In this document: piece after piece, positions 1 through 7,019 of the stretch
Layout: the number at the start of each line of letters is the position of its first letter
How positions within the stretch are numbered: the first letter of the stretch is position 1
Source of the DNA: an uncultured bacterium
GTDB taxonomy: Bacteria > Bacillota > Clostridia > Oscillospirales > Oscillospiraceae
DNA: 35,335 nucleotides
Reading direction: 5' to 3'
Assembly (NCBI GenBank): GCA_949286295.1
Contig: CASECK010000109.1
Coordinates: forward strand, 1-35,335
The notes under the pieces: model-generated
What the model was told of the DNA's origin: nothing
What the model saw: the letters and a program-made list of their open reading frames with translations, nothing else
Databases searched by the model: none
Made by a program: the position numbers and the translations under genes

Positions 1-692
1 CCATCCTGGTGTCCCAGACTCTGGAGTCCAACTATGTGGGCGCCATCGCCGTGGCCGCCTACTCCTATATGGCTCTGGTGCCCATCATCCAGCCCTTTGC
101 CATCAAGCTGGTCACCACCAAGAAGGAGCGGGCCATGCGGATGCCCTACCGGCCCCAGGGTGTGACCCGGAAGATGCGCATCCTGTTCCCCGTTGTGGTG
201 TCCATCATCGCCGGCCTGGTGGCCCCCTCCTCTGTGGCTCTGGTTGGCTTCCTGATGTTTGGCAACCTGATTCGCGAGTGCGGCGTGCTGGAGAGCCTGT
301 CCAAGACTGCTCAGAACGACTTGGCCAACCTGATTACGCTGCTGCTGGGCATCACCATCGCCTTCTCCATGCGGGCCGACCAGTTCGTGCAGCCCGCCAC
401 CCTGATGATTATGGGCCTGGGCCTGGTGGCCTTCGTGCTGGACTCGATGGTGGGCGTGCTGTTCGTCAAGGTGCTGAACATCTTCACCCCCAAGAACAAG
501 ATTAACCCCATGGTGGGCGCGGCCGGCATCTCCGCCTTCCCCATGTCCTCCCGGGTCATCGAGAAGCTGGGCCAGGAGGCCGACTCCCAGAACCACCTGC
601 TGATGCACGCCGTGGCCGCCAACGTGTCCGGCCAGATCGCCTCTGTGGTGGCCGGCGGCGTAGTGCTGCAGTACTTTGCCAATTTGGGCTGA
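1..692 (+). CDS. Sodium ion-translocating decarboxylase beta subunit (C-terminal part)
   Basis: The reading frame is open from the first base of the window (codons begin at base 3) to the TGA at 690-692, so the N-terminal half lies outside. The visible ~230 residues are strongly hydrophobic and match the OadB/GcdB/MmdB family, the integral membrane beta subunit that couples decarboxylation of a carboxybiotin intermediate to Na+ export. Family-typical stretches are the segment around MRMPYRPQGVTRKMRILFP, the conserved GFLMFGNLIRECGV region and the C-terminal GAAGISAFPMSSRV segment. A small gamma-like gene follows after 15 nt behind a strong AGGAGG site, which supports a decarboxylase operon. 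Substrate (oxaloacetate, glutaconyl-CoA or methylmalonyl-CoA) cannot be told from the beta subunit alone. The apparent GTG at base 9 is internal, not a start. Confidence 0.93.
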   Translation, partial: ILVSQTLESNYVGAIAVAAYSYMALVPIIQPFAIKLVTTKKERAMRMPYRPQGVTRKMRILFPVVVSIIAGLVAPSSVALVGFLMFGNLIRECGVLESLSKTAQNDLANLITLLLGITIAFSMRADQFVQPATLMIMGLGLVAFVLDSMVGVLFVKVLNIFTPKNKINPMVGAAGISAFPMSSRVIEKLGQEADSQNHLLMHAVAANVSGQIASVVAGGVVLQYFANLG

Positions 693-707
693 TAGGAGGA
701 ACACGAG

Positions 708-848
708 ATGAACTTTGATATTGCAAACCTCGAACAGTCTCTGGAAATGCTGGCCCAGGGCATGATCGGCATCTTTGTGGTGCTGGGTATCATCGCCATA
801 TTCGTCTGGGGCCTTGGCAAGCTGGAAAGCAAGAAAAAGAAAAAGTAA
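708..848 (+). CDS. OadG-like small decarboxylase gamma subunit
   Basis: This 46-residue protein starts at ATG 708 behind AGGAGG (694-699). It has a short amphipathic N-terminus (MNFDIANLEQSLEM), one hydrophobic membrane helix at about residues 16-36, and a C-terminal tail of six residues that is almost all lysine (SKKKKK). Size, topology and position directly after the beta subunit fit the OadG-related small subunits that anchor or assemble Na+-pumping decarboxylases. It is much shorter than classical OadG (about 80 residues) and lacks the Ala/Pro-rich linker and zinc-binding tail. Role in the complex is inferred from context. A strong hairpin follows the stop, so it is the last gene of its operon. 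Confidence 0.8.
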   Translation: MNFDIANLEQSLEMLAQGMIGIFVVLGIIAIFVWGLGKLESKKKKK

Positions 849-875
849 CCGCACCGGTTTCAGGACGAAAAGAAG

Positions 876-912
876 CAAGGGGATGAGCATCAGCTCATCC
901 CCTTGTTGTTGT
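876..912 (+). terminator. Bidirectional intrinsic terminator
   Basis: A perfect 13-bp inverted repeat (876-888 with 893-905, 4-nt loop) lies 27 nt after the gamma-subunit stop and is followed by a T/G-rich tail (TTGTTGTT). Read on the minus strand it is followed by CTTCTTTTC, so it may also end the convergent gene at 952-1218. Confidence 0.85.
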
Positions 913-951
913 ATCCAGCCTCTTTTGTGCCTGTAAAAAATCAGAATCCCC

Positions 952-1218
952 TCACAGCCAGTCGGCTATCACGTCGTCCAGCCCGGCCGGACCCACCTGG
1001 TTGTCCACCAGCACAGTCAGCAGCTGGTCGATGCGGGCGGCGCTGGTGGTGACAGAGGGGACCTCGGCCCTTTCGCCGCCCTCTTCTGCCACGCACACGC
1101 CGTAAGTTTCGCAGCAGAATCGGGGGGTGTTCACCTGGTCTACGGTGAGAAAATAGTGAAAGCGCCGGGCGCGTCCTGTCTGGTCGACGCAGCGGCGGGT
1201 GGCGATTTTGTACTCCAT
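952..1218 (-). CDS. DUF6514-like conserved small protein
   Basis: An 88-residue soluble protein of unknown function. The start ATG (1216-1218) is preceded on the minus strand by AAGGAGGGG at good spacing, and a perfect TATAAT lies about 35 nt upstream, so it is a real gene. The sequence opens with a beta-rich MEYKIATRRC stretch, continues through YFLTVDQV and FCCETYGVCV, and ends in a helix with DQLLTVLVDNQVGPAGLDDV. The pattern (short antiparallel strands, a conserved CETYGV box, then a C-terminal helix) fits my memory of the DUF6514 family of Clostridia, but I could not check it. No catalytic motif is visible. It is monocistronic, convergent with the decarboxylase operon. Confidence 0.7.
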   Translation of the reverse strand: MEYKIATRRCVDQTGRARRFHYFLTVDQVNTPRFCCETYGVCVAEEGGERAEVPSVTTSAARIDQLLTVLVDNQVGPAGLDDVIADWL

Positions 1219-1250
1219 GTCGCGTCTGTCCCCTCCTTCGAGATACTCCG

Positions 1251-1279
1251 ATTATACCCCTCAGCCCGCCGCCAGGGAA
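1251..1279 (-). promoter_or_regulatory. Candidate sigma-A promoter for the DUF6514-like gene
   Basis: On the minus strand a perfect TATAAT (plus bases 1251-1256) sits 17 nt after TTCCCT (1274-1279). The -35 is weak (3 of 6), the -10 is ideal. Initiation would fall about 25 nt before the gene's start codon. Confidence 0.5.
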
Positions 1280-1378
1280 GAAAAACATATCGCAAAAAGC
1301 GCCGCCTTCCCCCTCGCTTCGACACAGAATTTAGAGGGGAAAGAGGAAAGGGGGAGGAAAGAGCGGGAGGATGGGGAG

Positions 1379-1412
1379 AAAAAACGTGCGCCGGACCTTG
1401 AGTCCGGCGCAC
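1379..1412 (-). terminator. Intrinsic terminator after ylbJ and the four-cysteine gene
   Basis: A perfect 11-bp inverted repeat (1386-1396 with 1402-1412, 5-nt loop) is followed on the minus strand by six T residues (plus A-run 1379-1384). It sits just past the stop of the small gene ending at 1420. The remaining bases of the 1219-1419 gap hold only the promoter of the next gene. Confidence 0.9.
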
Positions 1413-1419
1413 GGCGGTA

Positions 1420-1632
1420 TCACAGCTGAAACTCCTCGTCGCTCAGTCCCACGCCGGCCAGCTTGGCCGGACGGGGCGGGACCCGCTTCAGAGGGTCGTA
1501 ACGAAAGGCCCGGCAGTGGGAGCCGGCGGCCATGACCCCTTTCTTGGGACAGACAATCTGCTCCGGATTCAGCTGGCGGCCGCGGGCGCAGTAGGCGCAG
1601 CGGGGCTCGATGCTCTTTTGAAACAGGTTCAC
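1420..1632 (-). CDS. Small four-cysteine (zinc-ribbon-like) protein
   Basis: I do not know a named function. The predicted 70-residue protein has Cys12, Cys15, Cys28 and Cys40 (CAYC, then IVCPKKG, then SHCRAF), a spacing suited to one structural zinc or a redox site, followed by a basic, proline-rich segment (RYDPLKRVPPRPAK) and an acidic C-terminus. I chose the GTG at 1630-1632 because GAGGAG lies 8 nt upstream; a GTG three codons earlier abuts the Shine-Dalgarno and is unlikely. It follows ylbJ after 36 nt and precedes a strong terminator, so the two are probably cotranscribed. Similar short proteins seem widespread in Oscillospiraceae, but this is from memory. Confidence 0.7.
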   Translation of the reverse strand: MNLFQKSIEPRCAYCARGRQLNPEQIVCPKKGVMAAGSHCRAFRYDPLKRVPPRPAKLAGVGLSDEEFQL

Positions 1633-1668
1633 AGCACTCACTCCTCGGATGGCGTTTGCCCCATTATA

Positions 1669-2853
1669 CTACACTCCGCCCCGCTTTTCCACTGCTTTTT
1701 TCACCGCCAGAGCCGCCAAAGTGAGAAAGAGCAGCCACGTCACCCAGGCAGCGGCGGCCGAGATGGTGAGGGCCTGGTGAAAATCGATGCCGGCGATGGC
1801 CTCGGTCTGCTCGGCCAGGTAGAGGGCCGCGGGTCCCCGGAAGGGCAGCAGGCGGCACAGCAGGGCGGTGAGCAGGCAGGCCAATCCCCCGTGGAGCAGC
1901 TTGCCCGCCACATAGGTCCGCATGGACAGGCCGCTGTCGCCCAGAAAGGCCAGCACCTGGCAGTGGACCGACAGGCCGGCCCACCCCAACATGAAGGCGG
2001 CCATGGACATCCGGCCGGACAGCGTTCCGCCGGACAGGGAGGAGACTCCGGAGGACACCTCCAGCAGCCCGGTAAGCAGCCGCTCGGCCCAGAACTGGTC
2101 CATCCCAAGGGGGGAGAACAGCCGGGAGACGGCCCGGGCCAGGCCGGCCAGCACCCCGGCGCGGCCCAGAATGCGCAGGAATACCGTAAAGAAGAGGACA
2201 AAGGCGCAGATGTTCAGCACAGATTGCAGCGCGCTGGTGACCGCGTGGGTAAAGGCCGCCGGAACGCGGACCGCTTGGAACCGGGGGCCGCTCTCCCGGG
2301 GGCGGGAAGCGCCGTCCGCCCCCTTATAAAAGCGAAACAGCAGCCCCACCAGCAGGGAGGACAGCAGGTGGGCCAGATAGAGCAGCAGGCCCGCCGCCCC
2401 GCTGCCAAAGACCCCGGCGCCCACCACGCCCAAGATAAAGGCCGGCCCGCTGTTGTTGCAGAAGGCCAGCAGGCGCTCCGCCTCGGTCCGGGAGCACTGG
2501 CCGCGCTCGTATAGCTGAATGGCGGTGCGCGCCCCCACAGGGTAGCCTCCCACCACCCCCAGAGCCAGGGCCACGGCGCAGGAGCCGTTGATGCGGAAGA
2601 GGGGGGCCATGACCGGCTCCATCAGCCGCCCCAGATACCGGCTCAGCCCCAACTCCACCACCAGGCAGGACAGCACAAAAAAGGGGAACAGAGAGGGGAC
2701 GATTACATTTCCGCACAGCTTCAACCCGTCCCGCATGGCCTGCGTGGCCTGGTCCGGCCACACAACCAGGGCCAGTGCCGCCAGCAGCACCCCAAGCCCC
2801 AGCAGGGCGTCCCGGTAATGCTGTCTGCCCAAAAGCCGTCCCAAAGCCATCAC
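1669..2853 (-). CDS. ylbJ: Sporulation integral membrane protein YlbJ
   Basis: A 394-residue polytopic membrane protein with about eight hydrophobic segments. It carries the family hallmarks of YlbJ/nucleoside-recognition (Gate) proteins: GNVIVPSLFPFFVLS near residue 50, GVVGGYPVGARTA near 100, and LAFCNNSGPAFILGVVG near 130. In Bacillus subtilis YlbJ is a sigma-E-controlled protein needed for heat-resistant spores, so the gene supports a spore former. The start is uncertain: GTG at 2853 is followed at once by ATG at 2850, and both lie almost on top of the AGGGGG that should be the ribosome site. A downstream start would cut into the first helix region. I could not recognise a sigma-E promoter upstream. 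The four-cysteine gene follows in the same direction. Confidence 0.9.
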   Translation of the reverse strand: MMALGRLLGRQHYRDALLGLGVLLAALALVVWPDQATQAMRDGLKLCGNVIVPSLFPFFVLSCLVVELGLSRYLGRLMEPVMAPLFRINGSCAVALALGVVGGYPVGARTAIQLYERGQCSRTEAERLLAFCNNSGPAFILGVVGAGVFGSGAAGLLLYLAHLLSSLLVGLLFRFYKGADGASRPRESGPRFQAVRVPAAFTHAVTSALQSVLNICAFVLFFTVFLRILGRAGVLAGLARAVSRLFSPLGMDQFWAERLLTGLLEVSSGVSSLSGGTLSGRMSMAAFMLGWAGLSVHCQVLAFLGDSGLSMRTYVAGKLLHGGLACLLTALLCRLLPFRGPAALYLAEQTEAIAGIDFHQALTISAAAAWVTWLLFLTLAALAVKKAVEKRGGV

Positions 2854-2881
2854 CCCCTGGAAAAGAGATTATGCGGGCCGG

Positions 2882-2937
2882 GGGCGATTTCTGCCTGTCC
2901 GCAAAATTTCTCCGGCGAGGGTGAAACCAAATCGCCC
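2882..2937. repeat. 9-bp inverted repeat upstream of ylbJ
   Basis: GGGCGATTT (2882-2890) and AAATCGCCC (2929-2937) are exact reverse complements 38 nt apart, in the 285-nt gap between the divergent ylbJ and YgjP-like genes. Too widely spaced for a terminator; could be a paired operator or chance in GC-rich DNA. Confidence 0.3.
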
Positions 2938-3075
2938 ATAGCTGTGTTATGGTAGGTGAAGCGCGTTTCCAGACAAACAAAAGAGGGGAGGGAGCGGCCA
3001 TACGGGAGGAAGAACTCATTGCCGGATTACACCGTGGAGACCCGGTGGGACCGGAGGCCCTGATAGACTGCCGCC

Positions 3076-3104
3076 TTGCTTTTTTTCCCCGGCCCTGCTA
3101 CAAT
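3076..3104 (+). promoter_or_regulatory. Sigma-A promoter of the YgjP-like/rarA/TauE operon
   Basis: TTGCTT (3076-3081), 17 nt, TACAAT (3099-3104). Transcription would begin near 3111, which rules out an in-frame start codon at 3076 for the downstream gene and supports the ATG at 3139. Confidence 0.75.
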
Positions 3105-3138
3105 AGGGGACACGAGAACAGGGCAGGGGGGAGAGGAA

Positions 3139-3744
3139 ATGGAGCAGTTCCGGCTGGTGGACACCCCGCACGGGGCCATCCCCGTCCTCCTGCGGCGCCG
3201 GCGGGTGAAGAACCTGAACCTGCGGGTGGGGGCGGACGGAACGGTGGCCCTCTCCGTCCCCCTGCGCTATCCCCTGGACAGGGCGGAGGACTTCCTCAGG
3301 GAGAAAAGCGGCTGGATTGCCTGGGCTGTGGATCGGCAGCGGGAGGGAAGCGCCTGCCCCCTTCCTCCGGCCGGCCGGGAGGCGTGCGCCGTCCGGCTGG
3401 GGGAGGCCCTGGACAGAGTCATGCCCCTGGCCGCGCCGCTGGGGGTGGGCCGTCCGGCGCTGAAGGTGCGGCCGCTGCGAAGCCAGTGGGGCAACTGCCA
3501 CTGGACGAAGGGGTATATTACCCTGAACACCGCCCTGGCCCGGTGTCCGGAGGGGCTGCGGGACTACGTGGCTCTACACGAGCTGGTGCATTTTCTCCAC
3601 CATGACCATGGCCCCGGCTTTTACGCCTGTATGGACGCGCTGATGCCGGACTGGCGCCGGCGGCGGAGGGAGCTGAAGCGGTACGGGACGGCCCTGGAGG
3701 GGACCGGACCTGCCGGGAGGGAGAAAGAAACAGCAAAATCCTGA
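3139..3744 (+). CDS. YgjP-like (SprT/M48-type) metallopeptidase
   Basis: A 201-residue protein of the YgjP/DUF45 family of predicted zinc metallopeptidases. The zinc motif HELVH is at residues 147-151, followed by His157 in HHDHGPGF, the usual third ligand region. The N-terminal half has the family's strand-rich RRRRVKNLNLRVGADG and VPLRYPLDRAEDFL segments, and RSQWGNC precedes the active site as in homologues. I use the ATG at 3139: GGGGGGAGAGG precedes it and the longer frame overlaps the promoter. At 201 residues it is slightly short for the family. rarA starts 19 nt downstream, so they are likely cotranscribed. Physiological substrate is unknown. Confidence 0.88.
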   Translation: MEQFRLVDTPHGAIPVLLRRRRVKNLNLRVGADGTVALSVPLRYPLDRAEDFLREKSGWIAWAVDRQREGSACPLPPAGREACAVRLGEALDRVMPLAAPLGVGRPALKVRPLRSQWGNCHWTKGYITLNTALARCPEGLRDYVALHELVHFLHHDHGPGFYACMDALMPDWRRRRRELKRYGTALEGTGPAGREKETAKS

Positions 3745-3763
3745 ACGGAGAGGGAGTGTTTCC

Positions 3764-5032
3764 ATGGCATACCGCCCACTGGCGGACGAAATACGGCCCC
3801 AGACGCTGGACGAGGTGGTCGGCCAGTCCCATATTCTGGGGAAAGACGGGCTGCTGCGGCGGATTGTGGAGTCGGGAAATGTGCCGAATCTGATTTTTTA
3901 CGGCCCGTCCGGCACCGGAAAGACCACGGTGGCCAACATCATCGCCCGGAGGACCAACCGCCCCCTCCACCGGCTCAACGCCACCACCGCCTCTATCTCC
4001 GACATCAAGGATATCATGGCGGACATCGGGACCCTGATGGCCCCGGAGGGGGTGCTGCTGTACCTGGATGAGATTCAGTACTTCAACAAAAAGCAGCAGC
4101 AGTCTCTGCTGGAGTTTATGGAGGACGGCCGAATCACCCTGATTGCCTCCACCACGGAAAACCCCTTTTTTGCTGTCTTTGGGGCGGTGCTGTCCCGGGC
4201 CACGGTATTTGAATTTAAGCAGCTCACCGCCCAGGAGGTGCTGCCCGCCATTGACCGGGGCATCACCCTTATGGCCGGCCGGTTGGGCGGCCAGGCCTTG
4301 TGTGAGGAGGGGGTGCGGGAGCACATCGCCTCCGCCTGCGGGGGCGATGTCCGCAAAGCCATGAACGCGGTAGAGCTGCTTCTCAGCGCCGCCAAGAATG
4401 AGCAAGGGAAAATACTTGTCACCCTGGAGGATGCCAGGACGGTGGCTCAGAAGTCCGCCATGCGCTATGACCGGGAGGGGGACGCCCATTTTGATATCGC
4501 CTCCGCCCTGATGAAATCCCTTCGGGGGTCCGACCCGGACGCGGCCCTGCACTACCTGGCCCGGCTGCTGGAGGCGGGGGACCTGATTACCGCCATCCGG
4601 CGCATCCTGTGCTCGGCCAGCGAGGACATCGGGCTGGCCTATCCCATGGCGGTGCCCATCGTCAAGGCCTGCGTGGACAATGCCCTTCAGCTGGGCCTGC
4701 CGGAGGCCAAGCTGCCCCTGTCCCAGGCGGTCATTCTTCTGGCCACCGCCCCCAAGTCCAATACCGCCTGTATGGCCATCGACGCTGCCATGGCGGACGT
4801 ACGGGCGGGGAAGGTGGGGGACATCCCCCGCCATCTGCAGAACGTCCATGCCGATTCCGCCGGTATGGAGCGGGAGCAGGGATATCAGTACCCCCACAAC
4901 TACCCAAACCGCTGGGTGGAGCAGCAGTATCTGCCCGACGAGCTGACGGGGGTGCGGTACTACCAGTACGGAGACAACCGGACCGAGCAGGCCGCCAGGC
5001 GGTACTGGGAGGAAATTAAAAAGAAGACCTGA
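3764..5032 (+). CDS. rarA: Replication-associated recombination protein A (RarA/MgsA-type AAA+ ATPase)
   Basis: A 422-residue AAA+ ATPase. Walker A GPSGTGKT is at 47-54, Walker B LLYLDEIQ at about 98-105 (Asp102, Glu103), sensor-1 IASTTEN near 128-133 and an arginine-finger region LSRATVFEF near 144. The C-terminal half (helical lid and tetramerisation domain) contains ASEDIGLAYP and the HPR-like tail YPHNYPNRWVEQQYLPDEL typical of RarA. RarA family proteins act at stalled forks and interact with single-strand binding protein. The Walker B context reads DEIQYFNKKQQQ rather than the usual DEIHRFNK, so this is a divergent clade seen in Clostridia. ATG 3764 has an AGAGGGAG site upstream. It sits between the YgjP-like and TauE genes with gaps of 19 and 25 nt. 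Confidence 0.93.
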   Translation: MAYRPLADEIRPQTLDEVVGQSHILGKDGLLRRIVESGNVPNLIFYGPSGTGKTTVANIIARRTNRPLHRLNATTASISDIKDIMADIGTLMAPEGVLLYLDEIQYFNKKQQQSLLEFMEDGRITLIASTTENPFFAVFGAVLSRATVFEFKQLTAQEVLPAIDRGITLMAGRLGGQALCEEGVREHIASACGGDVRKAMNAVELLLSAAKNEQGKILVTLEDARTVAQKSAMRYDREGDAHFDIASALMKSLRGSDPDAALHYLARLLEAGDLITAIRRILCSASEDIGLAYPMAVPIVKACVDNALQLGLPEAKLPLSQAVILLATAPKSNTACMAIDAAMADVRAGKVGDIPRHLQNVHADSAGMEREQGYQYPHNYPNRWVEQQYLPDELTGVRYYQYGDNRTEQAARRYWEEIKKKT

Positions 5033-5057
5033 ACGGAGAAGATGGAGAGAGAACGAT

Positions 5058-5831
5058 ATGGAATGGATGCAGCTGCTGGAAACTTTGGCCATTGTGTGCC
5101 CGCTGGTATTTTTAGGTGGACTGGTGGATGCGGTGGCGGGAGGGGGAGGGTTGATCACCCTGCCTGCCTACCTGCTGGCCGGGCTGCCCGCCCACAATGC
5201 GGCGGCCACCAACAAATGCGGCAACGCCTTTGGAACTTTTCTGGCCACCGGCCGGTTTATCCGGCGGGGGCAGGTCCATCTGCCCAGCGCCTTGGCCGGT
5301 GGGCTGGGGGCGCTGGCCGGAGCCTGGATTGGCGCGGAACTGAATATGATTATGCCAGAGCAGGCGCTGTATTTCCTGATGCTGGCCATTGTGCCGGTGA
5401 TGGCGGTCTTTTTGCTGTTCAAGCGGGATTTTGGGGCACAGGACCGCTCCGGGCAGTTTAGCCGGGGGCAGCTGATTGCCATGGCGGTGGGAATCGGCCT
5501 GGCCATCGGGGCCTACGACGGATTTTTCGGGCCGGGGGCCGGGACCTTTTTGATGCTGGCCTTCACCGGACTGTGTAAGTTCGATTTGCTCACCGCCTCG
5601 GGCAACACCAAGGTGGCCAACTCCGCGAGCAACCTGGCCTCTCTGGTCACCTTCGCCCTGGCGGGCAAGGTGCTGTGGGTGGTGGGCATTCCCGCCGCGC
5701 TGTGCGGAATTGCGGGCAACTATGTGGGGTCCAGCATCGCCCTGAAAGGCGGGGCCAAAATTATCCGCCCCATGTTCTTTGTGGTGCTCACCCTGCTGGT
5801 GGCGCGCCTGGTATACGACCTGGCCGTCTAA
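5058..5831 (+). CDS. TauE/SafE family membrane transporter
   Basis: A 257-residue membrane protein with about eight helices and the two-fold repeat of the TauE/SafE (UPF0721) family: an N-terminal GGLVDAVAGGGGLITLP box near residue 20 with AATNKCGNAFGT after it, and a second-half GAYDGFFGPGAGTFLMLAF box followed by LTASGNTKVANSASN. Members export organosulfur or small anionic compounds such as sulfite or sulfoacetate; the substrate here cannot be assigned. It starts at ATG 5058 behind GGAGAGAG, 25 nt after rarA, and a hairpin follows, so it is the last gene of the operon. No sulfur-metabolism neighbours are visible. Confidence 0.92.
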   Translation: MEWMQLLETLAIVCPLVFLGGLVDAVAGGGGLITLPAYLLAGLPAHNAAATNKCGNAFGTFLATGRFIRRGQVHLPSALAGGLGALAGAWIGAELNMIMPEQALYFLMLAIVPVMAVFLLFKRDFGAQDRSGQFSRGQLIAMAVGIGLAIGAYDGFFGPGAGTFLMLAFTGLCKFDLLTASGNTKVANSASNLASLVTFALAGKVLWVVGIPAALCGIAGNYVGSSIALKGGAKIIRPMFFVVLTLLVARLVYDLAV

Positions 5832-5868
5832 AATAGGCCCTCCGGCTATGCAGGGGGGCCTACAACAA

Positions 5869-5902
5869 AGGCGGGCCTCCGGTGTGTCCGGGAGGCCCGC
5901 CT
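5869..5902. terminator. Bidirectional terminator hairpin between convergent genes
   Basis: A perfect 12-bp inverted repeat (5869-5880 with 5891-5902, 10-nt loop) lies between the stops of the TauE gene (5831) and the DUF3810 gene (5913). T-tracts on both sides are poor (GTCTCTTATC on plus), so efficiency is uncertain. Confidence 0.65.
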
Positions 5903-5912
5903 GTCTCTTATC

Positions 5913-7019
5913 TCACGCTCCGGCGCCGAAGCAGTTGACGAGCAGGTCCACACAGGCACCGTAGGAGCCCATTCCCAGCTCCTGGCCGTTGCCCTTCAAA
6001 AAGGCGTCGTACGCCTCGCCCGCAGCCTCCTCCACCGGGGAGGACAGGGCCGCCCAGTAGGCGTTATTGTCCGCCCAGTCCTGGGACAGCTCTGGAGAAA
6101 AGGTCCGCCCGGCGATGTCGTACCAGGCGTCCGGGTCGACGGAAAAAAGGGCGTTGCACAACTGAATCAGCCCCATGAGATAGCCGGAATATTGAAACAC
6201 TTGGTTGTCACAGGTGATGCAGGCGGCGATTCCCACAAAGTTGGCCTCGGCCTCGGAGGCCACCATACGCTGGTGGGACATCTCATGGGCGATGGTGGCC
6301 GGAATCAGGCAGGCGGGGGCGTCGGTGTTGACATTGGCCTCTCCGGTGAAGGGGAAATATACCCCGGTGAACCCCAAAATACTTTGCAGCCGGGAGCACA
6401 GCAGGGGCTTTGCCTTTACAGATGGGGCCGCGAGGCAGGGAAAGCGCCGGGCCAGGTTTTCGTAGAGAAACACCCCCTGCTCAAAACACGTCCCGGTATC
6501 CTCGGCGAAATGCCCCTGGCGGTCCCGGGCAACCTGACCGGCCAGTGTGGCGGCCTGCCGGGCAAATTCTTCCGTGACCTGGGCCAGGTCCTCCACGGTG
6601 TAGGGCTCCACCTCCAGGCCGGAGCGCTGGACGAAGGAGGGGGCGTAGTAAGCCGCGTTCCACAGCCAGCAAAGCCCCGCCCACAGCCACAGCCAGACGG
6701 CGGCCAGCGCGGCCAGCCGCCGCAGGAAGGGGGCCGGGGCGCGGTTTTTACACAGCAGCACCCCGCTCAGGATAAGCCACAGGACGCACCCGGTCAGAAA
6801 CAGCGCGGTCAGCACCTCGGCGGCGGAAAAAGGGGCCCAGGACCAGAGCCGTCCAAACAGCTGCTCCACCGGAGCCAGCACGCCGAAGACCCAGCGGCCC
6901 ATCAGGGACTGATTGGATTTCAGGACTTCAAACAGAGCTATCAGCGCCAGCGGGAGGGTGGCGGCCAGAATCAGGCGCAGCGCGCCGGGGGAGAGGGCGT
7001 GTTTTTTAACGGCCTGCAT
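5913..7019 (-). CDS. DUF3810 membrane-anchored putative zinc metallopeptidase
   Basis: A 368-residue protein with three hydrophobic N-terminal helices (about 12-30, 66-90, 102-124) and a large extracytoplasmic domain. The domain has the DUF3810 signatures GFTGVYFPFTGEANVN (about 216-231) and ATIAHEMSHQRMVASEAEANF (241-261); HEMSH at 245-249 with Glu258 forms a gluzincin-like zinc site. Activity is inferred from the motif; no function is established as far as I know. GGAGGAG precedes the ATG, and the start lies 14 nt inside the 3' end of tmcAL, so translation is probably coupled to it. It was placed on the membrane by its helices, with no separate signal peptide cleavage evident. Confidence 0.9.
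   Translation of the reverse strand: MQAVKKHALSPGALRLILAATLPLALIALFEVLKSNQSLMGRWVFGVLAPVEQLFGRLWSWAPFSAAEVLTALFLTGCVLWLILSGVLLCKNRAPAPFLRRLAALAAVWLWLWAGLCWLWNAAYYAPSFVQRSGLEVEPYTVEDLAQVTEEFARQAATLAGQVARDRQGHFAEDTGTCFEQGVFLYENLARRFPCLAAPSVKAKPLLCSRLQSILGFTGVYFPFTGEANVNTDAPACLIPATIAHEMSHQRMVASEAEANFVGIAACITCDNQVFQYSGYLMGLIQLCNALFSVDPDAWYDIAGRTFSPELSQDWADNNAYWAALSSPVEEAAGEAYDAFLKGNGQELGMGSYGACVDLLVNCFGAGA

Noticed and set aside
876..905. Strong hairpin after the decarboxylase genes as a regulatory RNA
   Set aside because: Position right after a stop, perfect stem and T-rich tail fit a terminator, with no conserved riboswitch parts.
3518..5158. 546-residue minus-strand frame opposite rarA
   Set aside because: Same shadow effect; rarA has all AAA+ motifs in the other strand.
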